Of a stretch of DNA of 64,000 bases, positions 35,151 through 44,511 are shown one piece after another (positions within the stretch are counted from its first letter, which is position 1; every line of letters begins with the position of its first letter). The notes beneath the pieces were generated by a model that was not told the origin of the DNA, searched no databases, and worked only from the letters and a program-made list of their open reading frames with translations. Location of the stretch: positions 62,001 through 126,000 of the forward strand of contig CAWAMJ010000002.1 in assembly GCA_963783085.1 (NCBI GenBank), written 5' to 3'. This DNA is from CAVYUC01 sp963783085 (GTDB lineage Bacteria; Bacteroidota; Bacteroidia; Bacteroidales; Prolixibacteraceae). The position numbers were made by a program, and so were the translations under genes.

Positions 35151-36284
35151 ATGAGTAAAGAATTAACATATTGGTTGGCATTGGCTCACGTACCAAAGAT
35201 TCAAACAAAAAAGAAAAACGAAATTATTGTTCGTCTTTTTGAACAGGGCAAATCAATCATAGACTTTTTTGAATTTGAGCCTTCTACATGGGAAAGTAAC
35301 TTTGAACTAAACAAGACTGAAGTTGAACTTTTTTTAGATGCAAAAAAAGAATTATCTAATTATGCTTTTATGGTTGAAGACCTGGTGGAACAAGGTTACA
35401 GTATACTTCCAATTACTTCACAAGATTACTCGCCAACTTTGAAGAAAAATCTTGGTAGAACGTACACTCCACCCGTAATTTATACTAAAGGCAATCTTCA
35501 AATAATGAAAGAAAAGTCAATTGCAATTGTTGGTTCCCGAAAAGCAAATGACAATTCATTAGAATTTACCGACAATATCGCAAAAAATGCTTCAAAGGAT
35601 TATAAAGTTGTGGTCAGTGGGTTCGCAAAAGGAGTAGATAAACAAGCACTTGACTCTGCACTCAAATACAAAGGTCAGAGTATAATAGTTCTTCCGCAAG
35701 GAATTGCAACATTTCAATCAGGTTTTAAAAAATACTACAAGCAAATAATTGAAGGTGATGTATTAGTTTTAAGTACATTTTATCCCAAAGCTCCCTGGAG
35801 TGTCCAGCTTGCAATGGCACGTAATCCAATCATTTACGGTCTTGCATCTGAAATTTATGTAGCTGAATCAAGTGAAAAAGGAGGAACGTGGTCAGGCGTA
35901 ATGGATGGATTGAGAAAAGGCAGATCAATCTATGTTAGAAAACCAAACCCGCGGGAAAAAAACGCCAATAATATTCTAATTTCAAAAGGTGGAAAAGCAG
36001 TTGATTTTGAAGGTACCTTGACAAATTATGAAACTAAAGAAGAACCTAAATCAATAGTTTCAGAGCCAAAGTTAAATAACATAGAAGAAAAGATTATTGA
36101 ATTTTTAAAAACCGGTGTTTTTCCTGCTAAGAAAATTGTTGATACACTTAATATTGATTGGAGTACAAGGAAAGTTTCTGATTTCCTGAAAAGCAGACAA
36201 GATATTATGACGGTAAAAGGAAAACCGCTGAAATTTGCCCATAAAAATAGGTCAATTCAAACACAAAAAACACTATTTGAATGA
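35151..36284 (+). CDS. DprA/Smf-like DNA-processing protein
   Basis: A 377-residue protein; the ATG at 35151 (MSKELTYWLALAHVPKIQ) is preferred over the in-frame start at 35112 inside the preceding gene. An N-terminal helical region precedes the DprA Rossmann-like fold: KSIAIVGSRKAND (about 117-129), VVVSGFAKGVDKQALDSAL (about 149-167), VLPQGIATF and EKGGTWSGVMDGLRKGRSIY. A C-terminal winged helix (IEEKIIEFLKTGVFPAKKIV) follows. Canonical DprA loads RecA on single-stranded DNA during transformation. Here, next to a RecQ-PRTase in a defence-like island, a role in sensing or processing foreign DNA is inferred. It is not the housekeeping context. Confidence 0.8.
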   Translation: MSKELTYWLALAHVPKIQTKKKNEIIVRLFEQGKSIIDFFEFEPSTWESNFELNKTEVELFLDAKKELSNYAFMVEDLVEQGYSILPITSQDYSPTLKKNLGRTYTPPVIYTKGNLQIMKEKSIAIVGSRKANDNSLEFTDNIAKNASKDYKVVVSGFAKGVDKQALDSALKYKGQSIIVLPQGIATFQSGFKKYYKQIIEGDVLVLSTFYPKAPWSVQLAMARNPIIYGLASEIYVAESSEKGGTWSGVMDGLRKGRSIYVRKPNPREKNANNILISKGGKAVDFEGTLTNYETKEEPKSIVSEPKLNNIEEKIIEFLKTGVFPAKKIVDTLNIDWSTRKVSDFLKSRQDIMTVKGKPLKFAHKNRSIQTQKTLFE

Positions 36285-36300
36285 AGATAAGAAAAATATT

Positions 36301-36397
36301 GTGGTTAACAAATTGGGAGTTAAGGCATAGTTGATTACGGAAAAAAGGCGGTAGCTTGGCAGACTTACTGCCTTTTTTAATTACTTTCGAAAGCATT
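36301..36397 (+). repeat. Decayed attC-like site with strong hairpin, also likely terminator
   Basis: GTGGTTAACAAATTGGGAG, then TTAAGGCATAGTTG and a stem AAAAAAGGCGGTA / TACTGCCTTTTTT, match the left half of site 3 (20742 on) closely. The right half with the GTT core could not be identified. The hairpin with its T-run lies just after the DprA-like stop and can act as a rho-independent terminator. Confidence 0.6.
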
Positions 36398-36615
36398 CCA
36401 CTTTGCACGTCCAAATATAAGCTTCCCCATTTCAGTAATTCGTAGGTATATTTTGGCAACAAAAGTGCATCTCTTTTTCGTACCCACTAATGTGCAAAAT
36501 TTGCACATTAGTGGGTACTTTTCAAAAGGAACCTGCAGCACCAAGCTTGCAGCTTGAGGCTGGCAGCTCGCAGCTTTTTTCACCCAACTTTCCTTCTGGT
36601 ATTCTCATCAGCGAA
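36398..36615. other. Intergenic region between convergent genes, AGCT block copy 3
   Basis: It separates the accessory island from the sulfatase region. It contains the perfect palindrome at 36480-36518 and an AGCT-rich block at 36541-36579 (AAGCTTGCAGCTTGAGGCTG), the third such block in the window. No gene. Confidence 0.5.
36480..36518. repeat. Perfect 39-base palindrome
   Basis: The arms GTACCCACTAATGTGCAAA and TTTGCACATTAGTGGGTAC are exact reverse complements around a single central A. The inner part repeats the GTGCAA/TTGCAC pair seen in the attC-like sites. A short T-run (ACTTTTC) follows on the plus strand. It may be a bidirectional terminator between convergent genes or a recombination relic. 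Confidence 0.85.
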
Positions 36616-38175
36616 CTACAAATCGTCGTCAATGCCTTTGTAGATTCCCCGCCAGTCGGTGACGCGCTGTTTGTCGGTCCGGTCGTCTTCCGGATAATTG
36701 GGGCCATACAGCAATGTTTCTTCCCGAACGACCAGTTTCCCGTCTTTTACGAAACCCTCTCCCCGCTCCTTCAGGTGGTCCACCATTCGCTGCCGCCAGC
36801 GTTTCAAATCATCGTTGTATTCCTTCTTTTTTGACAATTCTGCGGTTTCTCCCGGGTCGTTTTTCAGGTTAAACAATTGTTCCTGGCCGGTGCGGAAAAA
36901 CCAGATGTATTTCCAGGTTCCATCGGTTAATGCCGCCCAGTAGTTATCCGGACTGTAACAGGTGGCATGTTCCAAATCGATGTACGGCCGCCAGTTTGCC
37001 TCCGGATTTTCGATAACCTGCAACAACGACATTCCATCCATGTCCTGCGGGATTTCTTCTCCGGCAGCATCCAGGAATGTGGGTAAAAAATCGCGCAGTT
37101 CGGCCGGATTCTCCAGTTTTGAGCCACGTTTGATTCCGGCTTTCATTCCTGCCGGCCATTGTACGATAAACGGAACATTGGCCGAACCTTCATACGCATA
37201 CGATTTCCGCCAGTGGTAGTGGTCGCCAAGCATATCGCCATGGTCGGCGGTGAAACAGATGATTGAATTTTCGTACATTCCTTTGTCTTTCAGTGCCTGC
37301 ACAATTTTGCCCACCATTTCATCGATAAATGTGATGTTGGCGTAATAGTGCCGCCGCGAATCGATGGCGTGTTCCACTCCAAAATCGCCGTAATATGCAC
37401 TTTCCCCGCCCTGTTGTTTGGCGAATCCTTCGCACCAGTCGCCGATCACCGGTTCCGGGATTTTTACATTTTTATATTCATCGAGAATGCGCTGCGGCGG
37501 GTCGTACGGACTGTGTGGCCGTTCAAAAGAAACCTTCAGAAACAACGGCTTGTCCTGTTTGTAATTTTCGATTAACTGAACGGCCGTTTCGCCAATCCAG
37601 TAGGTTGGATGCAATTTTTCGTCGAGTTGGTAGGCGGCGGAATTATGTTCGTTCCAGCCGATTCCGGTTTTGTCGGGATCTTCGCCCGGCGCCTGCAATT
37701 TAAACCAGTCGCGGTAATCGCTGACAAAGCCATCCTGCTCTACACGGCCGCTTTCGTCAACCAGCGTTCCGTTGAAGCCGTGCAGCGCTTTTTGCGGGAA
37801 CCAGTGCATTTTACCGATTCCGAAGGTGTAATAACCCGCTTCGCGCAACATCCGGGGCATTTCATATTTGTATTTCCGGGCTACCCTGCCGTAGCCGAGC
37901 ATTCCGTGGTTCCAGGGCGACAAGCCGGTGAGCAGGCCTGCGCGAGCCGGGGTGCAACTGGGCACCGACGAATATCCGTTGACAAACAAAACACCTTCTT
38001 CGGCAATTTTGTCGATATTGGGGGTGATAACCGCCGGATTTCCTGCACAACCCAATGCATCCGCCCGATGCTGATCAGTCATTATAAAAATGATGTTTGG
38101 CTGTTTATTCTGCCCTGAACCTGCGATTGAAATCAAAGTACTAATCGAACAAAGAATTAAAACAAATATTTTCAT
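36616..38175 (-). CDS. Sulfatase (S1 family), secreted
   Basis: A 519-residue S1 sulfatase with a signal peptide (about 1-22, ending AGSGQ). The metal-site start PNIIFIMTDQHRADALG and the formylglycine motif SCTPARAGLLTG (Cys about residue 73) are present; the Cys must be converted to formylglycine by an anaerobic or FGE-type maturase not seen here. The ADHGDMLGDH segment (about 310-320) supplies further metal/sulfate ligands. Substrate unknown, likely a sulfated glycan given the SusCD genes. The signal peptide and upstream sequence resemble those of the sulfatase at 46047-47417. Confidence 0.92.
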   Translation of the reverse strand: MKIFVLILCSISTLISIAGSGQNKQPNIIFIMTDQHRADALGCAGNPAVITPNIDKIAEEGVLFVNGYSSVPSCTPARAGLLTGLSPWNHGMLGYGRVARKYKYEMPRMLREAGYYTFGIGKMHWFPQKALHGFNGTLVDESGRVEQDGFVSDYRDWFKLQAPGEDPDKTGIGWNEHNSAAYQLDEKLHPTYWIGETAVQLIENYKQDKPLFLKVSFERPHSPYDPPQRILDEYKNVKIPEPVIGDWCEGFAKQQGGESAYYGDFGVEHAIDSRRHYYANITFIDEMVGKIVQALKDKGMYENSIICFTADHGDMLGDHYHWRKSYAYEGSANVPFIVQWPAGMKAGIKRGSKLENPAELRDFLPTFLDAAGEEIPQDMDGMSLLQVIENPEANWRPYIDLEHATCYSPDNYWAALTDGTWKYIWFFRTGQEQLFNLKNDPGETAELSKKKEYNDDLKRWRQRMVDHLKERGEGFVKDGKLVVREETLLYGPNYPEDDRTDKQRVTDWRGIYKGIDDDL

Positions 38176-38192
38176 TTCCTGAAATTTAAAAA

Positions 38193-38993
38193 TTAAAAAA
38201 TCAACTCCATTTCTGCTGTCACGGGTAAATGATCGGATAGTTTTACGTTTGGAACAGAACTATTCAGTACGCGCCATTTCTTTTCCGGGGAATAAAAAAT
38301 ATAATCGATTTTGGATTTTGGAGTGTCTGCAGGAATCGTAAATCCTTCGGGACAAGCCATTCTCCAACCCGACATTCCCTTCTCAATTTCCGGTGAAAGT
38401 GGTTTTGCATTAAAATCGCCGGCCACTATTACCGGCAATGAATTTTTGCCCAGGTTTTCATTTAAAACCTTCACCTGTTCCATCCTGACATCCGAAGACG
38501 AATGATCGAGATGGGTGGACGCAAAAACAAAACTTTTATCACCGGGCAATTCGATATTGGCTATCAAAACAGCACGTTGTTCCTTCGCTCCGGGTGGCAT
38601 GGGAAGCATTATTTTCCGGGTTTGCGAATAAGGATATTTCGATAAAATGCCGATTCCGTAATACCCACCTGCGTAATCGATTGTCCGGGCAAAAGCCGAA
38701 AGCATGCCGGTGCGGTAACCCAGTTCAGTGATAAAATCTTTGCCGTTTTGCCCAGGGGCCCGTTCTCTGTAGGTTTTAACATCCACCTCCTGAAGCGCCA
38801 CCACGTCGGGATTCTGGCTTTCAATAAATTCCGCCAATTCCCGGAGTGACGCAAGTTCCCCAAACCGTAAATTGTAACACAATATTTTTACGGTAATTTT
38901 AGTTGTGTCTGCAACGACCTGGCTGTGGGCTTTAGAAGCAGCAAATACAACCAGAACAGACAGAATGAAAACCTTTACTGACTTTACAAACAT
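38193..38993 (-). CDS. Endonuclease/exonuclease/phosphatase family protein, secreted
   Basis: A 266-residue protein with a signal peptide (about 1-25, ending KAHSQ). The EEP fold is shown by VKILCYNLRFGE, NPDVVALQEVD (metal-binding Glu), STHLDHSS, PVIVAGDFNAKP (catalytic Asp/Asn) and LSDHLPVTAEMEL near the C terminus. Family members hydrolyse phosphodiester or phosphoester bonds, and in polysaccharide loci they often have unknown substrates. It is 17 bp upstream of the sulfatase at 36616 on the same strand, suggesting one transcript. Confidence 0.88.
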   Translation of the reverse strand: MFVKSVKVFILSVLVVFAASKAHSQVVADTTKITVKILCYNLRFGELASLRELAEFIESQNPDVVALQEVDVKTYRERAPGQNGKDFITELGYRTGMLSAFARTIDYAGGYYGIGILSKYPYSQTRKIMLPMPPGAKEQRAVLIANIELPGDKSFVFASTHLDHSSSDVRMEQVKVLNENLGKNSLPVIVAGDFNAKPLSPEIEKGMSGWRMACPEGFTIPADTPKSKIDYIFYSPEKKWRVLNSSVPNVKLSDHLPVTAEMELIF

Positions 38994-39069
38994 TGTTTTC
39001 AGATTTTGGAATGCATGAATTTAGTGATTCATTTTCCGCTAACCGGAATTATATTCAAAAAAAAGAAAA

Positions 39070-39102
39070 AACAGGAAGGACCCTGGTTTGCGCCTTCCTG
39101 TT
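39070..39102 (-). terminator. Rho-independent terminator after susD
   Basis: The arms AACAGGAAGG and CCTTCCTGTT are complementary, with a 13-base loop, followed on the minus strand by a T-rich run (TTTTTTCTTTTTTTT). It lies 9 bp beyond the SusD stop codon and separates the susCD pair from the downstream phosphatase-family gene. Confidence 0.8.
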
Positions 39103-39110
39103 TTCGTGAT

Positions 39111-40829
39111 TTACCATCCCGGATTCTGCTCCAGGTTCTCGTTCAGCGTTAACTCGTTGGTTGGGATTGGGAATAAATAGTCCCGGTTTTCATTGAAGTT
39201 AAATCCGTTGGGAATAGAACTTCTGTACCGATCGATGTAACGGTTTTCATCGACCTGAATATTGCTAATCTGGTTTTCGATTTGCGGAAATGACACACCG
39301 GGTATAAAGCGGGCCCCTCTCAATCGTTTTCCTTTTATTACATCTGTGGCAGCCCAACGCATCAAATCATCGTAGCGAAAACCTTCAAATGCCAGCTCAA
39401 CCCTTCTTTCCCGTCGTATTTCATTAATAATCGGAGATAGTTCAGGGAAATCCCAGTTCGGGTCGGTAAATCCAACGTCGATACCAAGGTCAGGCATTCC
39501 CACACGCTCGCGCAACAAATTGATTGATTTATCCAAATCTTCCTGCGTCAGCGTCCCCAGTTCGGCTTTGGCTTCGGCATAATTCAAAAGCGCCTCGGCA
39601 TAACGAAAAACCATACCGTCTACTTTTCCGTACCGGTCGGTGGATGAACCCGTATTTTGTTCAGGGTCGGGCGTTGATCCTTTTCGGACCATGTAACCGG
39701 TTGTTGAGCCATCTGTCGCTCCTTTGTGCAACGGCGGATAGCTGAATACAACCGGGGGATTTGAAGCGATTTGCACCAGGCCCGGAAACCAAATCGACTG
39801 CCGCAACCTTGGATCCCGGTTCTGTACCACCTGTGTCAGCGTGCTGTCTCCTTTATACACTTCGCTGATGCCGATAGGAATACCATTTTCATCGAGGTAG
39901 GTATCAATCATCGACTTTGTTATCCCGGTGGCATCGCCGCGCGTACCGTTCAGGTAGGTCCACGACCATGTGCCCAGTTCCAGCGCCGGCTCAACCGATT
40001 CCACCAAAACGGCTTCATCAATTCCGGTTAAGTCGTCGTGGCTGAACAGGTCCCAGTAATCCTGATCCGGATTTCCGGTGGAATAAAGAGACAGGTTGCC
40101 TTCGTCGATAACGGTTCCAGCGGACTGAGCTGCCAACTGCAGGTAATCCTGCCCGTTCTTTCCCTCAACACCAAACACAGTTCCCGCATGGTATTTTTCC
40201 CAGGTTCCTTCATACAGGCAAACCCGTGATTTAAAAATCAAAGCAGCTTCCCGGTTCACCCGGTTCATTGTTACAGCGCTTTTATTTTTTAACAATGAAA
40301 TAGCCTTGTCGAGGTCATCGATGATGTGATCGACAATAACATTTCGCGGCTCGCGTGAAGCGTACAGTTCTTCCGAATCAATATTCAGCACTTCATCGTA
40401 CCAGGGAACATCGCCAAACCTTTTCACCTTATCAAAATAAAAATAAGCCCTGAAAAAATAACCTTCTCCTTTATACTGGTCGATGTCGGCTTTGATGCCC
40501 TCCGCAACTTTATCTGCATTTGCCAGGAAATAATTGATATCCCTGATGTTACTCCAGTTCCAGCCGCTTCCGGTTGCAGGAATCGACCGCGTTCCGTTCA
40601 GCACGTCATTCGGAGAAAGGGGCTGAAGGTTATCGCTGTTATTGTCCTGATTGTAATAATTAATCTGTTCACCCAAAGAGGGGTAAAACTGGTTGATGTA
40701 CAATTCGAGGTCGGAGGTAGTTGTCCAGTAGGTTTTTTCTGTTATCTCATCCAGCGGTGCTTTGTCGAGAACGTCAACACATCCGGAAAAAAGAAACGAG
40801 ATAAATATGATGGTAAGTACTCTTTTCAT
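39111..40829 (-). CDS. susD-like: SusD/RagB-family outer-membrane glycan-binding lipoprotein
   Basis: A 572-residue lipoprotein (signal MKRVLTIIFISFLFSGC, lipidated Cys17). It shows the SusD pattern: an N-terminal TPR-like region (EKTYWTTTSDLELYINQFYP), an AYFYFDKVKRFGDVPWYD segment (about 131-148), RYAEALLNYAEAKAELG (about 409-425) and the C-terminal YLFPIPTNELTLNENLEQNP. It caps the TonB-dependent partner encoded 20 bp upstream and captures oligosaccharides. The partner and neighbouring sulfatases suggest a sulfated glycan. Confidence 0.95.
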   Translation of the reverse strand: MKRVLTIIFISFLFSGCVDVLDKAPLDEITEKTYWTTTSDLELYINQFYPSLGEQINYYNQDNNSDNLQPLSPNDVLNGTRSIPATGSGWNWSNIRDINYFLANADKVAEGIKADIDQYKGEGYFFRAYFYFDKVKRFGDVPWYDEVLNIDSEELYASREPRNVIVDHIIDDLDKAISLLKNKSAVTMNRVNREAALIFKSRVCLYEGTWEKYHAGTVFGVEGKNGQDYLQLAAQSAGTVIDEGNLSLYSTGNPDQDYWDLFSHDDLTGIDEAVLVESVEPALELGTWSWTYLNGTRGDATGITKSMIDTYLDENGIPIGISEVYKGDSTLTQVVQNRDPRLRQSIWFPGLVQIASNPPVVFSYPPLHKGATDGSTTGYMVRKGSTPDPEQNTGSSTDRYGKVDGMVFRYAEALLNYAEAKAELGTLTQEDLDKSINLLRERVGMPDLGIDVGFTDPNWDFPELSPIINEIRRERRVELAFEGFRYDDLMRWAATDVIKGKRLRGARFIPGVSFPQIENQISNIQVDENRYIDRYRSSIPNGFNFNENRDYLFPIPTNELTLNENLEQNPGW

Positions 40830-40849
40830 AACTATTTATTTTAAATGTT

Positions 40850-43800
40850 TTAAAAAGTAACGTTTAAGCCAAATCCGTAAACGCTTGCCAGCGGATAAGC
40901 CCGGCTGTCGCCAATCCGGCCGCTGCCGGACACCTGTGCCAGTTCCGGATCGAAATTTTCCCATAAATTGGTAAACGTCAGTAAATTCTCTCCGTTGAAA
41001 TAAATCCTGACCCGTTCGATGCTCTGCACCCTGTTCACCAGTTTTTGTGGCAATGTGTAACCCAGTGACAGACTTTTCAGACGCATGTAAGCTGAACTTT
41101 GCAGATAGCGGGTTGATGTATGCCTGTCTTTTCCGGCGCCGCTGCTTCCGGTATTATCCAGCGGCAATGGCAGATAACCATTGGGATTGTCTTCGCTCCA
41201 GAAATCAAGCACGGCCTCTGTAACGTTTGAGTGACCGCGGGAATTCCAGCCCCAAAAAAGGGTTGCGTAACTACTTGGCATATAATCCCTTTTGCCAATG
41301 CCTTGCAAAAGGATGTTCAGGTCGAAATTTTTCCAGGTGGCGCCGCCATTAATTGAAAAACGGTATCGCGGCTGCTCGTTACCAATCACTCTCCTATCAC
41401 CAGGGTTATCTTTTGTGTTATCGCCGATGTTAACTTTTCCGTCTCCGTTCAAATCCACATATTTCACATCGCCGGGTTTCCATGCCGAGCCAAAATACGA
41501 AAGATCCTCTTTTGCCAGATAATCTTCCACTTCGGCTTCGCTCTGGAACAAACCATCTACCTGGAATCCCCAGATTTCGCCAATTACCTGTCCCTCATAC
41601 CAGTTGCTCAGTACCTTGTTGGGATTGTGGTATTGCGTGATGATCGACTTGTTATCAGAGAGCAACAAATTAACGTGGTAATTAAATTCATTAATCCGTT
41701 CCCTCCATTCGAGCGTAAATTCCCAGCCTTGTGTTTTCAGCGAAGCGCTGTTGGTTCGCGGAGGATTGGTGCCCAAAACAGCGGGCAAAGCGCCGGAAGG
41801 GCCGAACATGTTTTCGGTATCCCGCTCGTAAATATCAAACGACGTTGACAACCGGTTTTTCAGGAACGACATGTCGACGCCCAGGTTTTTGGTTACCGAT
41901 GTTTCCCAGGTGATGTTCGGGCTTACAATATCCGGCATTCCTGAATAGTTGGGCCTTTCGCTGTCGATGACCCAGCCTAACCTGGTGTTTAATGGGATAT
42001 TGGATAAATACAAATAACTGTCTACATTTTGGTTTCCAAGTTTTCCGTACGAAGCACGAATTTTCATCGTGTTAATTGCGCTACTTAAAGGTTCCCAGAA
42101 TTTTTCCTTGTGAATGTTGTATCCCACTGATGCGGAAGGAAAGAACCCGAACCGATCGCCTTCTTCGAATTTCGAAGAACCGTCGTACCTGCCGTTGAAT
42201 TCAACAAGATACTTTTCTTTATAGTTGTAACTTAGCCTCCCAAATGCGCCCAGCGTAGCCCAGGTGCTGATTGGATTATTGGGGCCAATAATATCGCCGA
42301 TTGCAACATTTAACGAATTTAAATTATTGGCAAGCACGGTTTGGCGGGCAGTTTCCAACCTGAAATAATAATTTTCTTCCTGCTGATAACCTGCAACAAT
42401 GTTGATGTTGTGGTTCCCCAGAATGGTTCTGTTATAGTTGGCGTAAATGTTAAACGAAGTATAATCGGTTTTCCTGATGTCTTTCAGAATCTGATTATTG
42501 TTAGCCTGGTAGGTTACGGATGGTTTTCCGTCGGGGCCCAGCAACGACCATTTTTTGTAATTCATCGTCCGGTCGTAGAAAATCTTCTTAAATGAATAAT
42601 CACCTTTTAAAATTAAATGCTTTGTAAGATTAATTTCCGCTTTAAAAGTGGTGACCAGGTTATTCTCGTTATAGGCATTAAAACCATTGTTCTCGAGCCA
42701 GCCCGGCAGCAGCGCCAATTGTTCCGGCACCACAACATTCCCCTGTTCATCTTTTACTTCCGGAGTCAAATAGGGGGCCAGCGGCGAAAACCGCATAGCA
42801 TCGTGATACAACCTTCCCCTGCTGTCGCCTTCGAGCGTTGCCGGGAAACTGTTGTTTTCCTGATAAAACCGGGTGTTGTTGGAAATTTTCAACCAATCGG
42901 TAATGTTTGCGCTCAGATAACTATCATAATTATACCTTTTAAAATATTCAAGTTCATCGCCGTAATCCAAACCACCGCTGTCGTTGAAATAACTTCCGGA
43001 GATGTGGAACTGAATTTTATCCGTACCCCCGCTTGCGCTGATGTCGTGTTTTTGAGCGAATTCCATATCCTTATACATGATTTGCCACCAGTCGGAATTC
43101 GCATAGCCTGTAAACCAGCCGTCCGACGTACCGGATTGAATTCCAAGCCATTGATTAGGATTACTCGGATCCGGTTCGGTTTGGTTCTGAATTTCCCCGT
43201 TGTAATAGGCCCGTATTTTTGCCATTTGTTCTTCGCCAATGGCAACCTGCCCGCTATAGTTTTTGGTGGCGATGTTCAATACTTCGGCATATTTAACCGA
43301 ACTCACAAAATCGGGAACATAAATGCGTTTTTTCAACCTGAAGTTGTTGGAGTAGGTGATTTCGAATTTCTGATTCAATCTGCCCTTTTTTGTTTCAATC
43401 AAAATAACACCGTAAGCAGCCTGAGCGCCATATATGGCAGTTGATGCGGCATCCTTTAATACAGAAATGTTTTGAATATCGTTTGGGTTCAATGCCGAAA
43501 GTTCAGATTCGGAAGCCCGCACCCCGTTGATCAAGATGTATGGACTTGAAGTTGACAACGAACCGATTCCCCGGACGTTAATCGACATGGATGCATCGGC
43601 CGCACCACCTGTTGTATTTACATCAACATTTAAATTCGACGCCAAACCCTGCAGCGCCTGGGTTGTACTGTTTGCAGCACGCATTTCAATTTCCTCGGAA
43701 TTAATTTCTGATACAGAACCAGTTAAATTGGCTTTCTTTTGCACGCCGTAACCAACAGCAACTACTTCCTCAATACCAATTGCCTCTTCCTGCATTTCCA

Positions 43801-44173
43801 CATTTATAGTCGTCTGGTTTCCTACCTCAATCTCCTGAGTTCGCATCCCCACAAATGAAAATTTTAGCACTGCGCCATCCGGTATTCCGGATAATGTATA
43901 TAAACCGTCAGAATTGGTTGTTGTCCCCAGGGTTGTACCTTCAACAATTACTGTAACGCCAGGTAATGGTTGTCCGGTATTGTCGGTTACTTTCCCGGTA
44001 ACTGATTTTTGCTGGTATTCTGCATTACTGCTTTCAAGTTTTGGCGTCTGTGAATAGGTAGCAGCGCTTACAGCAGCAAAACAAAAAAGCAACATGGTCA
44101 GCGTGAGTTTCAATTTCAAAAAAACTTTTTTTAATGGCCGGTATTTACCGGAATGGTTTGATAGTTTTTTCAT
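40850..44173 (-). CDS. susC-like: SusC/RagA-family TonB-dependent transporter
   Basis: An 1107-residue outer-membrane transporter. After the N-terminal signal region (helix about 17-39) comes a carboxypeptidase-D-like repeat (VTGKVTDNTGQPLPGVTVIV, about 59-78). The TonB box/plug follows (EEVVAVGYGVQKKANLTGSV and GVILIETKKG), then a 22-strand barrel ending VYGFGLNVTF. It lacks the STN domain, so no direct sigma/anti-sigma signalling is expected, unlike the second SusC. It imports an oligosaccharide together with the SusD downstream. No regulator gene is adjacent. Confidence 0.95.
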   Translation of the reverse strand: MKKLSNHSGKYRPLKKVFLKLKLTLTMLLFCFAAVSAATYSQTPKLESSNAEYQQKSVTGKVTDNTGQPLPGVTVIVEGTTLGTTTNSDGLYTLSGIPDGAVLKFSFVGMRTQEIEVGNQTTINVEMQEEAIGIEEVVAVGYGVQKKANLTGSVSEINSEEIEMRAANSTTQALQGLASNLNVDVNTTGGAADASMSINVRGIGSLSTSSPYILINGVRASESELSALNPNDIQNISVLKDAASTAIYGAQAAYGVILIETKKGRLNQKFEITYSNNFRLKKRIYVPDFVSSVKYAEVLNIATKNYSGQVAIGEEQMAKIRAYYNGEIQNQTEPDPSNPNQWLGIQSGTSDGWFTGYANSDWWQIMYKDMEFAQKHDISASGGTDKIQFHISGSYFNDSGGLDYGDELEYFKRYNYDSYLSANITDWLKISNNTRFYQENNSFPATLEGDSRGRLYHDAMRFSPLAPYLTPEVKDEQGNVVVPEQLALLPGWLENNGFNAYNENNLVTTFKAEINLTKHLILKGDYSFKKIFYDRTMNYKKWSLLGPDGKPSVTYQANNNQILKDIRKTDYTSFNIYANYNRTILGNHNINIVAGYQQEENYYFRLETARQTVLANNLNSLNVAIGDIIGPNNPISTWATLGAFGRLSYNYKEKYLVEFNGRYDGSSKFEEGDRFGFFPSASVGYNIHKEKFWEPLSSAINTMKIRASYGKLGNQNVDSYLYLSNIPLNTRLGWVIDSERPNYSGMPDIVSPNITWETSVTKNLGVDMSFLKNRLSTSFDIYERDTENMFGPSGALPAVLGTNPPRTNSASLKTQGWEFTLEWRERINEFNYHVNLLLSDNKSIITQYHNPNKVLSNWYEGQVIGEIWGFQVDGLFQSEAEVEDYLAKEDLSYFGSAWKPGDVKYVDLNGDGKVNIGDNTKDNPGDRRVIGNEQPRYRFSINGGATWKNFDLNILLQGIGKRDYMPSSYATLFWGWNSRGHSNVTEAVLDFWSEDNPNGYLPLPLDNTGSSGAGKDRHTSTRYLQSSAYMRLKSLSLGYTLPQKLVNRVQSIERVRIYFNGENLLTFTNLWENFDPELAQVSGSGRIGDSRAYPLASVYGFGLNVTF

Positions 44174-44511
44174 ACTTCTTGAAGTTAAATGATTAATAAA
44201 TGATTGTTATAATGAGACACTACGATTGATATAGTCGGATTTATCCGACGTTTTCCATAAAACAAGACTTGTTCGGTTCACATAGGCATATTTTTTTCAA
44301 ATTAGTACTGTATCTTTTTCACCGGTATTATCTCAATATCCAATTTTAACAGCAACGTTACCTTAAAAGCTTTCGAAATCTGGTAGAAAGATTTACAAAC
44401 CAGAATAAAACAATTGCCTGCTGATAAGGTTCCACAATGCTTGTTCCTGCAGTGTCCGAACGATTGCTTGTTAAACGTAGCTGTATTCCTGGAAATGATC
44501 GGCAAATTGAA
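44174..44511. other. Intergenic region upstream of susC
   Basis: The promoter region of the minus-strand susCD pair and the downstream side of the sulfatase at 44512. A small inverted repeat (GTCGGATTTATCCGAC, 44234-44249) is visible and could be an operator. No gene was found. Confidence 0.35.

Noticed and set aside
44302..44505. 67-codon minus-strand frame upstream of susC
   Set aside because: No homology signal and it occupies the expected promoter region.
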